DNA of 40,008 bases from Gemmatimonadota bacterium (GCA_003221895.1 QHUJ01000145.1:1-40008), one strand, 5' to 3'; positions 1 to 8,995 are shown, counted from the stretch's first letter. Numbers and translations are program-made. The notes: a model not told the origin generated them from the sequence alone.

Positions 1-1
1 T

Positions 2-2164
2 GTCTGGGATGTGATGGACGGCGACGCGCAGGACCGGCTCCGCAGCCGGATTGGCCTCATCGACTGGCGACGCATGTTGTTCGAGTTCCCGCCGCTGCCG
101 TTGCCGAACGTCGCGTTCCGGAACCGCGGCGACCTCACTTTTGAGGATGCCAGCAAGCGCTGGCATTTCGACATCGGCGATGACATTTCGCACGGGATGG
201 CGTTGGCCGATCTGGACGGCGACGGCGATCTCGATGTCGTGATCAACCGATTGGACCGCCCCGCAGCCGTGCTGCGGAACGATGCGACCCGCCCGCGGAT
301 CGCGGTGCGCTTGCGCGGGGCGGCGCCGAACACCGCCGGATTCGGCAGTCGTATCACCGTCCGGGGCGGAGCGGTGCCGCTGCAGGAGCGCGAGATGGTC
401 TGCGGCGGGCTCTATCTCTCGAGCTCAGACGCCAGCCTTACGTTCGCGACGGGATCGGCCACACACGTACGTATCATCGTCGATTGGCGGGATGGCCGGC
501 GAACGGTGATCGACAGTGCGACGCCGAATCGCGAATACGAGATCATCGAGGGCCAGTCTTCGGTCAACCCGGACCACCCACCGCGCATACCGCAGGCCCT
601 GTTCGAGGACGTATCCGCCGAGCTCGGCGGTCACGCGCACGTCGACCCGTACTTCGACGATTACGCGCGCCAGCCACTGCTGCCGAACTCCTTCGCCCAG
701 CTCGGACCCGGCGTCGCGTGGGAGGATGTAGACGGCGATGGGCGCGAGGATCTGTTCGTCGGAGCAGGGCGCACAGGAAGCCTGGCGTACTTCCACAACG
801 TGGGCGGCCGGCTGCGACGCGCCGCCACGCGTTTTCCACCAGCAGCAGGCGACTTGACCACGGTGCTGGGTTGGCCGGATGGGCATGGCGGGCGCCAAAT
901 ACTCGCCGGTGTGGCGGCGTATGAAGCGACAACGGGGCGACAGGCGCGCGAGACACCAAGCGTCATCGGCTACTCACCGAGCACCGGCGTGATGACACCA
1001 CTGGTTGGCGGCGACACCGCGAGTGTTGGGCCGCTGGCGCTGGCCGACTATGACGGCGACGGCGATCTCGATCTGTTCGTGGGCGCGAGGGTCTATCCCG
1101 CCGGCTATCCGCTCTCGCCGTCCTCGCGCATGTACCGCAACGACGGGGGCCGGCTCACGCTCGATTCCGTAAACACCCCGCTGTTCTCGAAGCTGGGGAT
1201 GGTGTCGGCCGCGGTGTTTTCGGATATCGACGGCGACGGCGACCCGGACCTGCTGGTTGCCGTCGAATGGGGCGCGATCCGTGTCTTTCGCAACGATGGC
1301 GGACGATTCACGCCCGTCGGGTACCCCGGTTTGTCCGAGTGGTACGGCCGCTGGAACGGCCTCGCCACCGGCGATCTCGACGGCGACGGCCGGCCCGATA
1401 TCGTGGCGACTGGCTGGGGCCGCAACACCGATTATCACCCGACCCCGAATGACCCGTTGCTCTTGTACGTCGGCTTCTTCGCTGGCGGCGGTCGACCGGA
1501 TTTCCTCCTGGCGCAGAACGATCCACGAGTCCACGGCGTCGCCCCGCTCACGCCGTTCGACCGCCTCAGCGACGCCCGCCCGCTCCCGGCCGAGGCGCAG
1601 CTGGCGCCCGCGTTCTACGCCGGTATCGCCGATTTCGACGGTGACGGCAAAGAAGATCTTTTTCTGACGCAAAACTTCTTCGCGACCGACCTCGCCACGG
1701 CGCGCTATGACGCGGGCCGCGGTCTGTTGCTGTTGGGCGACGGAAGAGGCGGCTTCGAGCCGGTTTCCGGTCAGCGCTCCGGCATCCTGGTATACGGCGA
1801 GCAGCGCGGCGCGGCCTATGCGGATTTTGACGGGGATGGGCGGCTCGACCTGGCGGTCGGCGAAAACGGCGCGCCCACGCGCCTGTTTCACAACATCGGC
1901 GCGACACCAGGGTTGCGTGTGCGCATCGTAGGACCACCCGCAAATCCATCGGGGATCGGGACCCAGCTGCGACTGCGTTTCGGGAACGAGGCAGGCCCGC
2001 TACGCGAGGTACAGGCCGGGTCCGGTTACTGGTCCCAGAACGGCGCCGTGCAGGTCCTGGGTGGCGCCGATCGCGCTACCGCGTTATGGGTCCGCTGGCC
2101 CGGTGGACGCGAGGAAGTCGTGCCGCACCGCGCGGGGCAGCGCGAGATAACCATACACCCCTAA
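2..2164 (+). CDS. FG-GAP/VCBS repeat protein with ASPIC/UnbV domains (CRTAC-like), 5' end outside window
   Basis: Probably a secreted or surface beta-propeller protein; its substrate is not evident. The reading frame is open from base 2, and the GTG at 11 or ATG at 14 falls inside a DVMDGDAQDR stretch that reads as the middle of a protein, so the N-terminus lies outside the window. At least seven FG-GAP calcium-binding motifs of the type D-x-D-G-D-G-x-x-D are visible (for example ADLDGDGDLDVV, ADYDGDGDLDLFVG, ADFDGDGKEDLFL, ADFDGDGRLDLAVG). Two ASPIC/UnbV-like segments flank the propeller: one near residues 100-180 (GFGSRITVRGG) and one at the C-terminus (GIGTQLRLRFG to WVRWPGG). Such proteins are often found beside SusC/SusD pairs in Bacteroidota and Gemmatimonadota, and here the gene converges on one. 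A hairpin follows its stop codon. Confidence 0.85.
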   Translation, partial: VWDVMDGDAQDRLRSRIGLIDWRRMLFEFPPLPLPNVAFRNRGDLTFEDASKRWHFDIGDDISHGMALADLDGDGDLDVVINRLDRPAAVLRNDATRPRIAVRLRGAAPNTAGFGSRITVRGGAVPLQEREMVCGGLYLSSSDASLTFATGSATHVRIIVDWRDGRRTVIDSATPNREYEIIEGQSSVNPDHPPRIPQALFEDVSAELGGHAHVDPYFDDYARQPLLPNSFAQLGPGVAWEDVDGDGREDLFVGAGRTGSLAYFHNVGGRLRRAATRFPPAAGDLTTVLGWPDGHGGRQILAGVAAYEATTGRQARETPSVIGYSPSTGVMTPLVGGDTASVGPLALADYDGDGDLDLFVGARVYPAGYPLSPSSRMYRNDGGRLTLDSVNTPLFSKLGMVSAAVFSDIDGDGDPDLLVAVEWGAIRVFRNDGGRFTPVGYPGLSEWYGRWNGLATGDLDGDGRPDIVATGWGRNTDYHPTPNDPLLLYVGFFAGGGRPDFLLAQNDPRVHGVAPLTPFDRLSDARPLPAEAQLAPAFYAGIADFDGDGKEDLFLTQNFFATDLATARYDAGRGLLLLGDGRGGFEPVSGQRSGILVYGEQRGAAYADFDGDGRLDLAVGENGAPTRLFHNIGATPGLRVRIVGPPANPSGIGTQLRLRFGNEAGPLREVQAGSGYWSQNGAVQVLGGADRATALWVRWPGGREEVVPHRAGQREITIHP

Positions 2165-2167
2165 AGA

Positions 2168-2195
2168 GGAAGGGCGGGATTGCTCCCGCCCTTCT
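2168..2195. terminator. Bidirectional intrinsic-terminator-like hairpin
   Basis: GAAGGGCGGGA (2169-2179) and TCCCGCCCTTC (2184-2194) form an 11-bp perfect stem with a TTGC loop, between two convergent stop codons (2164 on plus, 2215 on minus). The flanks are short A- and T-rich stretches, not long U tracts, so termination could work in both directions but efficiency is uncertain. Confidence 0.75.
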
Positions 2196-2214
2196 TATGA
2201 CACCGTGCGGATCG

Positions 2215-3996
2215 CTAACGATGCAGGCGGCCGAACGCCCGCTGCAGCTGCAGGTAATCGTTGAAGATCTCTCCGGCCGACCGGACGCGCGCGCTGCCAC
2301 CAGTCGATGCGACCATGTCCGGGTGACCCGGCCCGCCGAACGTATAAATCTCCTTCAGGAGCACGTCCAGCTCTTTGGCCGGCACGGGCATCTGGCGCGG
2401 TGTGTTCACGATCAAGCCATCCGTGTACTGCGGCCTGCCGCCGGCTGCCGCCGCATTGTAGCCCGAGCGGCGCCGGTTGAAGAATGGGTCGGTGCCTTGA
2501 CCCATGAACTCGATCTCCTGCTCGTATTGCAGGGCCTTCAGCAGCGAGTCTGTACCCTCGACACCGGTGAGCGCGGACAATCCACCGCGGCCCACGCGAC
2601 TGTTGTTGATCTTCGCTGCCGCGAGCGCGACGTCTCCGCCACTCCGGATGAGACCTTCAGCCCACAACAGGTCATTCATTTGTCTCGTGTACAGCGGATC
2701 CTGGCCCGAACCGTCGCACGGCGCCGCCAATGGACACGCGGGAGAGCCATTCGGCAGTCGCTCGCCGGTGGCCGCCAGATGGTTGTAGCGGATGTGCTGC
2801 AGGTTGCTCTGATGATACTGGCCGCGCGCCGGTGGGAAGATCGCGACCCCGGAACAGGCGAAATCGGTTCCCGCGTTGGCGGTCGCGGCTTTCGTCGCGT
2901 ACCCATTGAAGTTGTCCGACGGGCCCCACGAGCCATCTCCGACCCGCTTGTCCGCAGAGATTGTCGGGCACGGATTGCCGCCGGGCACCGGCCACGGATC
3001 CTGATGGTTCGTGGTGACCAGCGCGGCGACGCGCGTATCGACGCGCTCCGTCCCGATCGAATTCCCCCATGTCTTGATGCAGAAGTCCCCGCATTCGGCA
3101 GCATTGATGTCGACGTAGTACGACCAGTCGTATGGCGTCCCCGAGCTGACTCCCTGCGCTGCGTAGGTCGCGACGGTCGCCCAATCGGCAGCCGTGTTCT
3201 CGGCCCCATTGCGCGGCCAGAGCGCAATGAGCTCGGCCTGCATCGTCCGAATCAGCTGCTGCATTTGAACATTCGTGTACGTCCGGCCTTGCGTGAGGCC
3301 GAACCAGTTGTCGCCCGTGTTCCAACCCCCCACGCCCGCAAGCGTGTAGGATTCATTCAACTTGGTCAGGGCGAAATCCCGCATCTGCGTGCGGTTCGAG
3401 AACGACAACGCGCGCGGATTGCTGAGATCGGTGGTTTCGTCCACGGCAAACCCCGAGTCGTACAGCATGGCGATGCCGGCGATCGCCATGCCTTGGAGCA
3501 TTTTCGCGACAGCCTTGTTCCGCGTGGTGAGCGTGCTGTCGGTCTTGCAATCGTCGTCGAAGCACGTGCCGCCGGCGATGCCGCGCAGCACGTCGGTCGA
3601 TGAGGACAGCACGGTGTGGTACCCATACCACGCGGCCTCGACCGTCGGACCGCCGGCGGCTTCCGGCGCCGTCGAGGCATTCGTCCAGCCGCAGCGTATC
3701 GGGCAATCTGCTCCCACGGAGCTGTAGAAACGGATCGCCGCGTTGTTCCACGAGGCTGTGTAGTTATTGGCCTGCGTATTCAACGGCAGGATGAAGTAAT
3801 TCTCGCGTGTCTCCGCCCAGGTCCGGATCGCGCCGCTCAGCAGCTGCTCGAGCCCGGCGGGGTCGCTGAATGCCCGCTTGGCGTCCGGCGCATTCGGATT
3901 CCCGACGTTCAGGTCACACGCTCCCATGGCGATGACGACCAGGAGGGCGGCCCACGATGACAACCGCGACATTGGAGTCTCCCGATAAAGGTTCAT
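2215..3996 (-). CDS. SusD/RagB-family outer-membrane lipoprotein (susD1)
   Basis: Surface nutrient-binding lipoprotein that caps the partner TonB-dependent transporter encoded just upstream (susC1); in this family it captures oligosaccharides or peptides, and the ligand cannot be told here. About 593 aa from this start. It has a hydrophobic signal segment ending in VIAMGAC, then DLNVGNPNAPD, the typical post-lipobox start of SusD homologues. An alpha-helical TPR-like N-terminal half and a C-terminal RagB/SusD region with MNDLLWAEGLIRSGG and EIEFMGQGTDPFFNRRRSG are recognisable. The ATG at 3996 has AAGGGGG 6-7 nt upstream and lies 11 nt beyond the susC1 stop; the ATG at 3972 with GGGAG is an equally good alternative. 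The gene ends at the shared hairpin with the FG-GAP gene. Several Cys residues (TCFDDDCKTD, ECGDFC) could form disulfides. Confidence 0.88.
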   Translation of the reverse strand: MNLYRETPMSRLSSWAALLVVIAMGACDLNVGNPNAPDAKRAFSDPAGLEQLLSGAIRTWAETRENYFILPLNTQANNYTASWNNAAIRFYSSVGADCPIRCGWTNASTAPEAAGGPTVEAAWYGYHTVLSSSTDVLRGIAGGTCFDDDCKTDSTLTTRNKAVAKMLQGMAIAGIAMLYDSGFAVDETTDLSNPRALSFSNRTQMRDFALTKLNESYTLAGVGGWNTGDNWFGLTQGRTYTNVQMQQLIRTMQAELIALWPRNGAENTAADWATVATYAAQGVSSGTPYDWSYYVDINAAECGDFCIKTWGNSIGTERVDTRVAALVTTNHQDPWPVPGGNPCPTISADKRVGDGSWGPSDNFNGYATKAATANAGTDFACSGVAIFPPARGQYHQSNLQHIRYNHLAATGERLPNGSPACPLAAPCDGSGQDPLYTRQMNDLLWAEGLIRSGGDVALAAAKINNSRVGRGGLSALTGVEGTDSLLKALQYEQEIEFMGQGTDPFFNRRRSGYNAAAAGGRPQYTDGLIVNTPRQMPVPAKELDVLLKEIYTFGGPGHPDMVASTGGSARVRSAGEIFNDYLQLQRAFGRLHR

Positions 3997-4007
3997 GGCG
4001 CGCCCCC

Positions 4008-7000
4008 TTAGAAGCCGAGCTCGATGCTGCCCGTGAACGTCCGGAACTGGGGATACTGGAACCAATCCATCCGCACCTGGAATGGATCACCCGCCAGTCC
4101 GGAGACTTCGGGATCGAGACCAGAGTAGTTCGTGACCGTAAAGAGGTTGCGGGCGATGAACGATATCCGCATCTCCCGAAGGTTGTGGAGGAAACCGATC
4201 CGCCGCAGCTGGTCCTGCGCGAGCGTATAACTGACCGCCAGCTCTTTCAGCTTGGCGTACGACCCTTTCTCGACGAAGAAGTCGTTGGCATCGAGGCCGT
4301 TGTAGAAGCCGACGCCGTAGTAGCCCAACGCCTTCTGCGGGCAGCTCGGCATCGGGTTTGAGACGACGCCACAGGTCGCGTCGTTCTTGGGCTTGCCGGC
4401 CTGATCCTGCACCCGGTCGCGCGTCGCTTGGAACGCCCACTGGCGCGTCCCGTTGTACAGATCGCCCCCGTAAGACCAATCGAGCAGCGCATTCACCGCG
4501 AGCCGGTGATAGTTGAAGTTCAAACCGAAGCTCAGGTTGAAGTCGGGATTCGCATTCCCGATCTGTACGACGTTATCGGTTATCGCGCAGCCGCTGGCGC
4601 CCTGCTTCTTGCAGTACACGTACTTGATGGCGCGCTCGTTCGGCGTCCCGTAGGTGCTCTTGCGAACCACGTAGCCGTCTTCGTTGATCATGACGCTGTC
4701 ACGGCTCCAGGTTTGCCCCGGACCGCTCAGTGCCGCCTTGGCGGGGTCGACATAGAGCTCGTCGATATTGCGGATCCAGTGGTTGCCGTAGAGGACGCCG
4801 AGGTCCCGGTTTTTCCCCAGAAAGAACGCCGCGGGCATTTGCCCGAAGGCGTAGAGCCGCTCCGGCAGATCCCACTGCGTGATCACTTGGCGCGTCCGGT
4901 CGCCCACGATGTTCAGCGTGAGACCAGTGCCCGGCTTGTTGATCAACCGCGCCGCGAATGTCAGCTCGTGCGTCTTCGATTGGAGTGCGCCCGCGTTCTG
5001 CCACTGACCCAGCCGGAAGCCGGTCACCGCCGGGAGGTCCACCAGCAGGATTTGATCCTTCGTATCCTTGCGGGCGTAGGTGTACTCGAGCGTGAAGCGT
5101 CCATGGCCGAAGTCGACGTTCGTTCCAGCTTCCAGCTCGGAAGCCTTGGCCGGTTTGAGGAACGGATTACCCAGCACCAGCTTGTCAAAACCCGTCGACG
5201 TGACGGCGAGGATTTCGTACTGGTTGTCGTAGCCCGGCCGCAACCCTGCCGTCCCGTACGAAGCGCGGAGCCGCCACTCGTCCACTCCGGGTATATGCAA
5301 GTCTTCGGTCACCCGCCACGCGCCAGACGCGCGGTAGTAGGTCGCCCAGCGGTTTTCCACGCCGAACAACGACGACCCGTCGCGCCGGATCAGCGCGTCG
5401 ATGGTGTACCGATCCTTGATGTCGAAGGTCGTCACGGCGAAGTAGTTGACATTCTTGATTACGGTATCGGCCGACTGCGGGGTCACGCTGCTCACGTCCA
5501 CGCCGCCGAATTCCGGCACGCCACCCACCCGGAACGAGCTGGCGGACGTCACCAGGCCACGATCGCGCTGGTACTCGTACAGCGTACCCAGCTTGGTCGT
5601 GTTGGAGATCGAGCCGCCCAGGCGCCGAATGCTGGTGAGCGTCAGGCCGGTATTGTACTGGTACCCATCCAGCGTGCGCTCATACAGCGACCCCGGATCA
5701 GGTGGTCCGCCTGATGACGTGTAGAAGGGACGAGGGAAGACGTCCTTATAGAGCGTCCCTTCCTGATCGTAGCCGAACGTCCCCTCGGCGGCCAGCCAGT
5801 CGAGCATGCGCCAGCGCAACTTCCCCGCGCCGGTGAATCGACTGCGGTCCTCTGTGATCTTGCGGTTGGCCAGCTCGTACATCGGGTTCGCGTCGTTCGC
5901 GACGTCGCCGCTCAACGGGACCTTCGCGACGTACGGCGAGCCGTCGGGATTGCAGCACGCGGTGATGTTCACGTCCGGCTGAACGAACATCAGCTGGTAG
6001 AACGGGGAGCCTGTCCCTTCGGAAGCACGTCCGTTGTCCGAGCTGCCGTAGAACGTGCTGAGCGAGACATCCACGTTCGAGTTGACCTGGTGGTCCAGGT
6101 TCAACCGCAGGTTGCGGCGCGTGTAGCCGCCGAGTCCGAAAATCACGCCCTGGTTGCGCGTGTTCTCGATCGACGCGTTGAAATTCGTCGGCCCGCGCCG
6201 CTGGCCCAGCGAGATGTATTCCGTCGCGAAGGGGCCCTGCCTGACCATCGCGTCCCAGTGGTCGTAATTGACGGTGAACGGGTTGTTCGCGATGCCGTCC
6301 GCCTTCGTGACCCGGCCGCCCTGCTTCGTCAGGCAGTAATTGTTGACGGGATCGACGGCAAATGTCGGATCGATCGACGCACAGTGGCCGGCACTCGACT
6401 CGATTTCCCACGCGTGGTGGTGTGAGAACTGCATGCGCGTCGGCATTTCACTGACGCCGCCTTCCGCTCGCATCGTGATCTGCAGCGCGCCTTCGGGCAT
6501 CGTGCTGCCGCGCTTGGTGAAGATCTGCACCACGCCATTGGCGCCGTTCGAGCCGTACATCGAGGACGCAGCCGCGCCCTTGATGATCTCGATGCGCTCC
6601 ACGTCCTCGGGCGCGATGTCGGCGACGCCGTAGCGCGAGATCACCCCATCGACGATGTACAGCGGATCCTGCCGGCCCGAGATGCTGGTGGCGCCGCGCA
6701 AGCGAAGTGCCGGTTCACTCCCCGGCGCGGCGGATTGCGGCACAAAGCGCACACCCGAGACTTTCCCCTGGATTCCCTCCAGCGCGTTGGCGCCAGGGAC
6801 CGCCTTCAGCTGGTCTTCATTGACGGTACCCACGGTGAAGCCGAGCTTGCGTCGATCGGTCGCGTCGGCCACACCGGTAACGACGACTTCCTCGAGCCGC
6901 AGCGGGTCGGATTCCAGAGAGAAATCCTGACTCTGCGCGCCGGGCGAAAGCGTGATCGTCGTTGATTGCGGCTTGTGGCCGATATAACGCGCCGTCAGCA

Positions 7001-7217
7001 CAACCTGCTGGTTGTGCACCGCCGCGGCCCCGATGGTGAGAGCGTAGGCCCCGTTCGCGTCGGTGACGGCGCCCAAGTTCGTGGACGCCACGATGACATT
7101 GGCGCCGCCAAGCGGCTCGCCAGTGCGGGCAGTGACGTGACCCTTGATGACGGCATCTTGAGCCGCGAGTGGCGTGACGATGAAGCAGGCAATTGCTGCC
7201 AACCCCAGAACGCGCAT
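4008..7217 (-). CDS. SusC/RagA-family TonB-dependent outer-membrane transporter (susC1)
   Basis: Outer-membrane beta-barrel that imports a ligand delivered by the SusD1 lipoprotein, powered by TonB-ExbBD. About 1069 aa, normal for SusC. Order: signal peptide (MRVLGLAAIACFIVTPLAAQ), CarboxypepD_reg domain (about residues 20-105, VIKGHVTARTGEPLGGANV), TonB-box-like region (LEEVVVTGV), plug (about 120-240, with DPLYIVDGVI and VERIEIIKGAAASSMYGSNGANGVVQI split across its end), then a long barrel ending in GSIELGF with a terminal Phe suitable for BAM recognition. Start chosen at the ATG at 7217 because AGAGG lies 7-8 nt upstream and the signal peptide begins there; the 38 codons further upstream are non-homologous. 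It is followed by susD1 after an 11-nt gap, so one transcript is expected. Transported substrate unknown. Confidence 0.93.
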   Translation of the reverse strand: MRVLGLAAIACFIVTPLAAQDAVIKGHVTARTGEPLGGANVIVASTNLGAVTDANGAYALTIGAAAVHNQQVVLTARYIGHKPQSTTITLSPGAQSQDFSLESDPLRLEEVVVTGVADATDRRKLGFTVGTVNEDQLKAVPGANALEGIQGKVSGVRFVPQSAAPGSEPALRLRGATSISGRQDPLYIVDGVISRYGVADIAPEDVERIEIIKGAAASSMYGSNGANGVVQIFTKRGSTMPEGALQITMRAEGGVSEMPTRMQFSHHHAWEIESSAGHCASIDPTFAVDPVNNYCLTKQGGRVTKADGIANNPFTVNYDHWDAMVRQGPFATEYISLGQRRGPTNFNASIENTRNQGVIFGLGGYTRRNLRLNLDHQVNSNVDVSLSTFYGSSDNGRASEGTGSPFYQLMFVQPDVNITACCNPDGSPYVAKVPLSGDVANDANPMYELANRKITEDRSRFTGAGKLRWRMLDWLAAEGTFGYDQEGTLYKDVFPRPFYTSSGGPPDPGSLYERTLDGYQYNTGLTLTSIRRLGGSISNTTKLGTLYEYQRDRGLVTSASSFRVGGVPEFGGVDVSSVTPQSADTVIKNVNYFAVTTFDIKDRYTIDALIRRDGSSLFGVENRWATYYRASGAWRVTEDLHIPGVDEWRLRASYGTAGLRPGYDNQYEILAVTSTGFDKLVLGNPFLKPAKASELEAGTNVDFGHGRFTLEYTYARKDTKDQILLVDLPAVTGFRLGQWQNAGALQSKTHELTFAARLINKPGTGLTLNIVGDRTRQVITQWDLPERLYAFGQMPAAFFLGKNRDLGVLYGNHWIRNIDELYVDPAKAALSGPGQTWSRDSVMINEDGYVVRKSTYGTPNERAIKYVYCKKQGASGCAITDNVVQIGNANPDFNLSFGLNFNYHRLAVNALLDWSYGGDLYNGTRQWAFQATRDRVQDQAGKPKNDATCGVVSNPMPSCPQKALGYYGVGFYNGLDANDFFVEKGSYAKLKELAVSYTLAQDQLRRIGFLHNLREMRISFIARNLFTVTNYSGLDPEVSGLAGDPFQVRMDWFQYPQFRTFTGSIELGF

Positions 7218-7270
7218 AAGCTGCCTCTTTTGTGGAGAGGAAGAACGGTAGGAACGGCCCTTCGCGGAGC

Positions 7271-7335
7271 GACGGCACTGCAACGTAACCGACCCCCTTG
7301 GTCCACGTCCGGTAGCCGGACGTGACGGCACTGCA
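7271..7335. promoter_or_regulatory. Inverted repeat flanked by 12-bp direct repeats in a divergent promoter region
   Basis: The 207-bp gap between susC1 (-) and the plug-only protein (+) holds a 12-bp direct repeat GACGGCACTGCA at 7271-7282 and 7324-7335. Between and partly overlapping the second copy is a perfect inverted repeat, arms CACGTCCGG (7304-7312) and CCGGACGTG (7316-7324) separated by TAG. The location suits an operator for one or both divergent genes. That role is inferred; no cognate regulator is visible nearby. Confidence 0.45.
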
Positions 7336-7424
7336 GACTTCGGGAGCTCAGCTGGGCCCGGGTACTAGCGCCACTGCTGCATTCTACCTTCTATTACGAA
7401 CCTCGCTAGAGGGTACGACCCGGA

Positions 7425-8171
7425 ATGATCGGCTCACGCCGGACCCACCTTGAAACAGTCCTTGCCGCAATCCTAGCTCTCGTCTTTCCGAGCGCCGCCG
7501 GGGCGCAGTCTCGGCTTCAGGGGCACGTGATCGACAGCGAGATGGGGAACTCGGTTGCCTCCGCCATCGTGCGCATGGGGCGGGATACCGCCGTCGCAGC
7601 AGCGGCAGACTCCCAGGGCTTCTTCCTCATTACTGGCCTACGGCGGGGAGAGATCACGATCGTGATCCGTGCCGTAGGCTATGAAGAAGGCGTCTTCAAG
7701 CTGTTCATGCCCGATTCCGGCGAGATCGTTCGCCAGTTCGCGCTCGACTTCAACGGCTACATGTTGCCCGCGGTCCAGGTGCTGGCGCGCGCCGAAGTAC
7801 TGCAGCCACGCTATATCGACTTCGAGCGCCGGCGCTTGCGCGGGCTCGGGGCCTACCTCCGCTGGGACGACATCAAGCAGAAGGGGTACAGCACCGTGGG
7901 CGACGCGCTCAGAACCGTGCGGGGGGTTCGGATCCAGTGCGATCAGGCGCGGTTCGAATGCTATGCGGTCATGGCGCGCTCACCCAACTGCCATCCAACG
8001 TGGTACATCGACGGCATCGAAGTGCATTCCTTCCAGGAGAACACGCCAATTCGGGACATCTACGGCATCGAGGTTTACCGGGGAACGGGAGAAATTCCGG
8101 CGGAGTTCGGTGGGTCCACAGCGGGCTGCGGCGTGATCGTGATGTGGACGAAGTCACGGCCTTATAGATGA
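7425..8171 (+). CDS. Carboxypeptidase-regulatory-like plus TonB-plug protein without a barrel
   Basis: 248 aa. A signal peptide (to SAAGAQ, about residue 28) is followed by a CarboxypepD_reg-type beta-sandwich (SRLQGHVIDSEMGNSVASAIV to the VGYEEG region, about 30-110) and then a TonB-receptor-plug-like segment (about 150-245: VGDALRTVRGVRI, CHPTWYIDGIEV, IYGIEVYRGTGEIPAEFGG, CGVIVMWTK). There is no beta-barrel: the protein stops where the barrel of a real receptor would begin. Proteins of this layout are common in Gemmatimonadota from general knowledge; function is unknown. Three Cys in the plug part (GVRIQCDQARFEC, CHPTW, AGCGV) could form disulfides in the periplasm. It is divergent from susC1 and may have arisen from a receptor N-terminus. 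The start ATG has a distant GAGGG and no close strong SD. Confidence 0.75.
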   Translation: MIGSRRTHLETVLAAILALVFPSAAGAQSRLQGHVIDSEMGNSVASAIVRMGRDTAVAAAADSQGFFLITGLRRGEITIVIRAVGYEEGVFKLFMPDSGEIVRQFALDFNGYMLPAVQVLARAEVLQPRYIDFERRRLRGLGAYLRWDDIKQKGYSTVGDALRTVRGVRIQCDQARFECYAVMARSPNCHPTWYIDGIEVHSFQENTPIRDIYGIEVYRGTGEIPAEFGGSTAGCGVIVMWTKSRPYR

Positions 8172-8195
8172 AGGAACGAACGAGGTCGTAGAGCC

Positions 8196-8564
8196 GTGAA
8201 GCACCTGCTCGCTGTGTTGACGGCGGCCACGCTGGCCTGCGGGTCACACCGCCACGCGCCCGCTCCAGCCGTCCCACAAGAGGGCTTCGCGATCGTCGTC
8301 ATCAATCATCACTGGCTGGATGTCACCGTGTACGTCGTTCACGACGGTCAGCGCACGCGTGTCGGCACAGTGACGGCCACGACGACGCAGGAGTTCGACC
8401 TGTCGACGCGGTTACTCGGCTCGAATCGTCAAGTGGCGTTGATCGGCGAAGCCGTGGGGAGCAAGGAGGGCATACGAACCGAGCTCGTGGCGGTACAGCC
8501 CGGCCAGTACATCGAATGGACGCTCGAAAACGCCTTGCGACGCTCGAGCGTGGCGGTGTACTAG
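8196..8564 (+). CDS. Small putative lipoprotein of unknown function
   Basis: 122 aa starting with GTG at 8196, GAGG about 10 nt upstream. The N-terminus MKHLLAVLTAATLACGS looks like a lipoprotein signal with Cys15 as the likely lipidated residue, although the -3 to -1 positions (T-L-A) are not a perfect lipobox. The remainder is beta-rich (IVVINHHWLDVTVYVV, TRVGTVTATTTQEFDL, QYIEWTLENAL) and resembles a small beta-sandwich; I do not recognise the family. It lies 24 nt after the plug-only protein and is probably co-transcribed with it. Its stop codon TAG shares the palindrome CTAG with the stop of the opposing gene. Confidence 0.65.
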   Translation: MKHLLAVLTAATLACGSHRHAPAPAVPQEGFAIVVINHHWLDVTVYVVHDGQRTRVGTVTATTTQEFDLSTRLLGSNRQVALIGEAVGSKEGIRTELVAVQPGQYIEWTLENALRRSSVAVY

Positions 8565-8995
8565 CGCGGTTTCCCTCCGCCACCCCCACCGCTGGACCCG
8601 TTGCCGGCGATCTTGAACGCCTGCACGGTCAGTATGAACGCCGCGACCGAGATCCCTCCAGCCAGCGTCGTTCGTCCCAGCGAAAAGCGCCGCTCCGCAA
8701 AGCCGTCCACCCACTGGCGTTGCAACACGACCCGCTCGCCTTTCCAGCTGAGCGAAGACCCGTGCCGCAAGTCGACGGCGTACACGGACATCCCGTACGC
8801 GGAATCGTCGGCGGACAGCAGGCGGCCGCGCACGCTCGCCACATCCGGGCCGAGGTAGCGCCACAGCCGCTCGGTGCCCGAGTCTGACAGCGCGGCGGAG
8901 ACATACATCTCGGTACTGGGGGTCTGTTCGAGGGGCCGATAGTAATAGCACCCGGCCATGAGCCAGGCGCCGAGCGCCAGACCAAGCAATCGCAT
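8561..8995 (-). CDS. Small putative lipoprotein with C-terminal hydrophobic segment and Gly-rich tail
   Basis: 144 aa from the ATG at 8995, with AAGGACG about 7 nt upstream; the upstream codons in the same frame run through a terminator hairpin and are not coding. The signal sequence MRLLGLALGAWLMAGC is followed by YYYRP, giving a lipoprotein-type cleavage at Cys16. The middle (VASVRGRLLSADDSAYGMSV, VVLQRQWVDGFAERRF) is unassigned; near the C-terminus a hydrophobic segment (TLAGGISVAAFILTVQAF) precedes a poly-Gly tail ending KPR. Function unknown. Confidence 0.65.
   Translation of the reverse strand: MRLLGLALGAWLMAGCYYYRPLEQTPSTEMYVSAALSDSGTERLWRYLGPDVASVRGRLLSADDSAYGMSVYAVDLRHGSSLSWKGERVVLQRQWVDGFAERRFSLGRTTLAGGISVAAFILTVQAFKIAGNGSSGGGGGGKPR

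Noticed and set aside
425-898. Long minus-strand ORFs opposite the FG-GAP gene (for example 425-898, 974-1891)
   Set aside because: Shadows of a strongly coding plus-strand frame in GC-rich DNA: Arg/Val-rich, no signal or domain pattern, no SD.
2086-3603. 505-aa plus-strand ORF opposite susD1
   Set aside because: Reads across the terminator hairpin and the antisense of a recognised SusD gene; composition (Arg, Val, His rich) is typical of an antisense frame.
4428-5714. 428-aa plus-strand ORF opposite susC1
   Set aside because: Antisense of the conserved SusC barrel; no recognisable domains.
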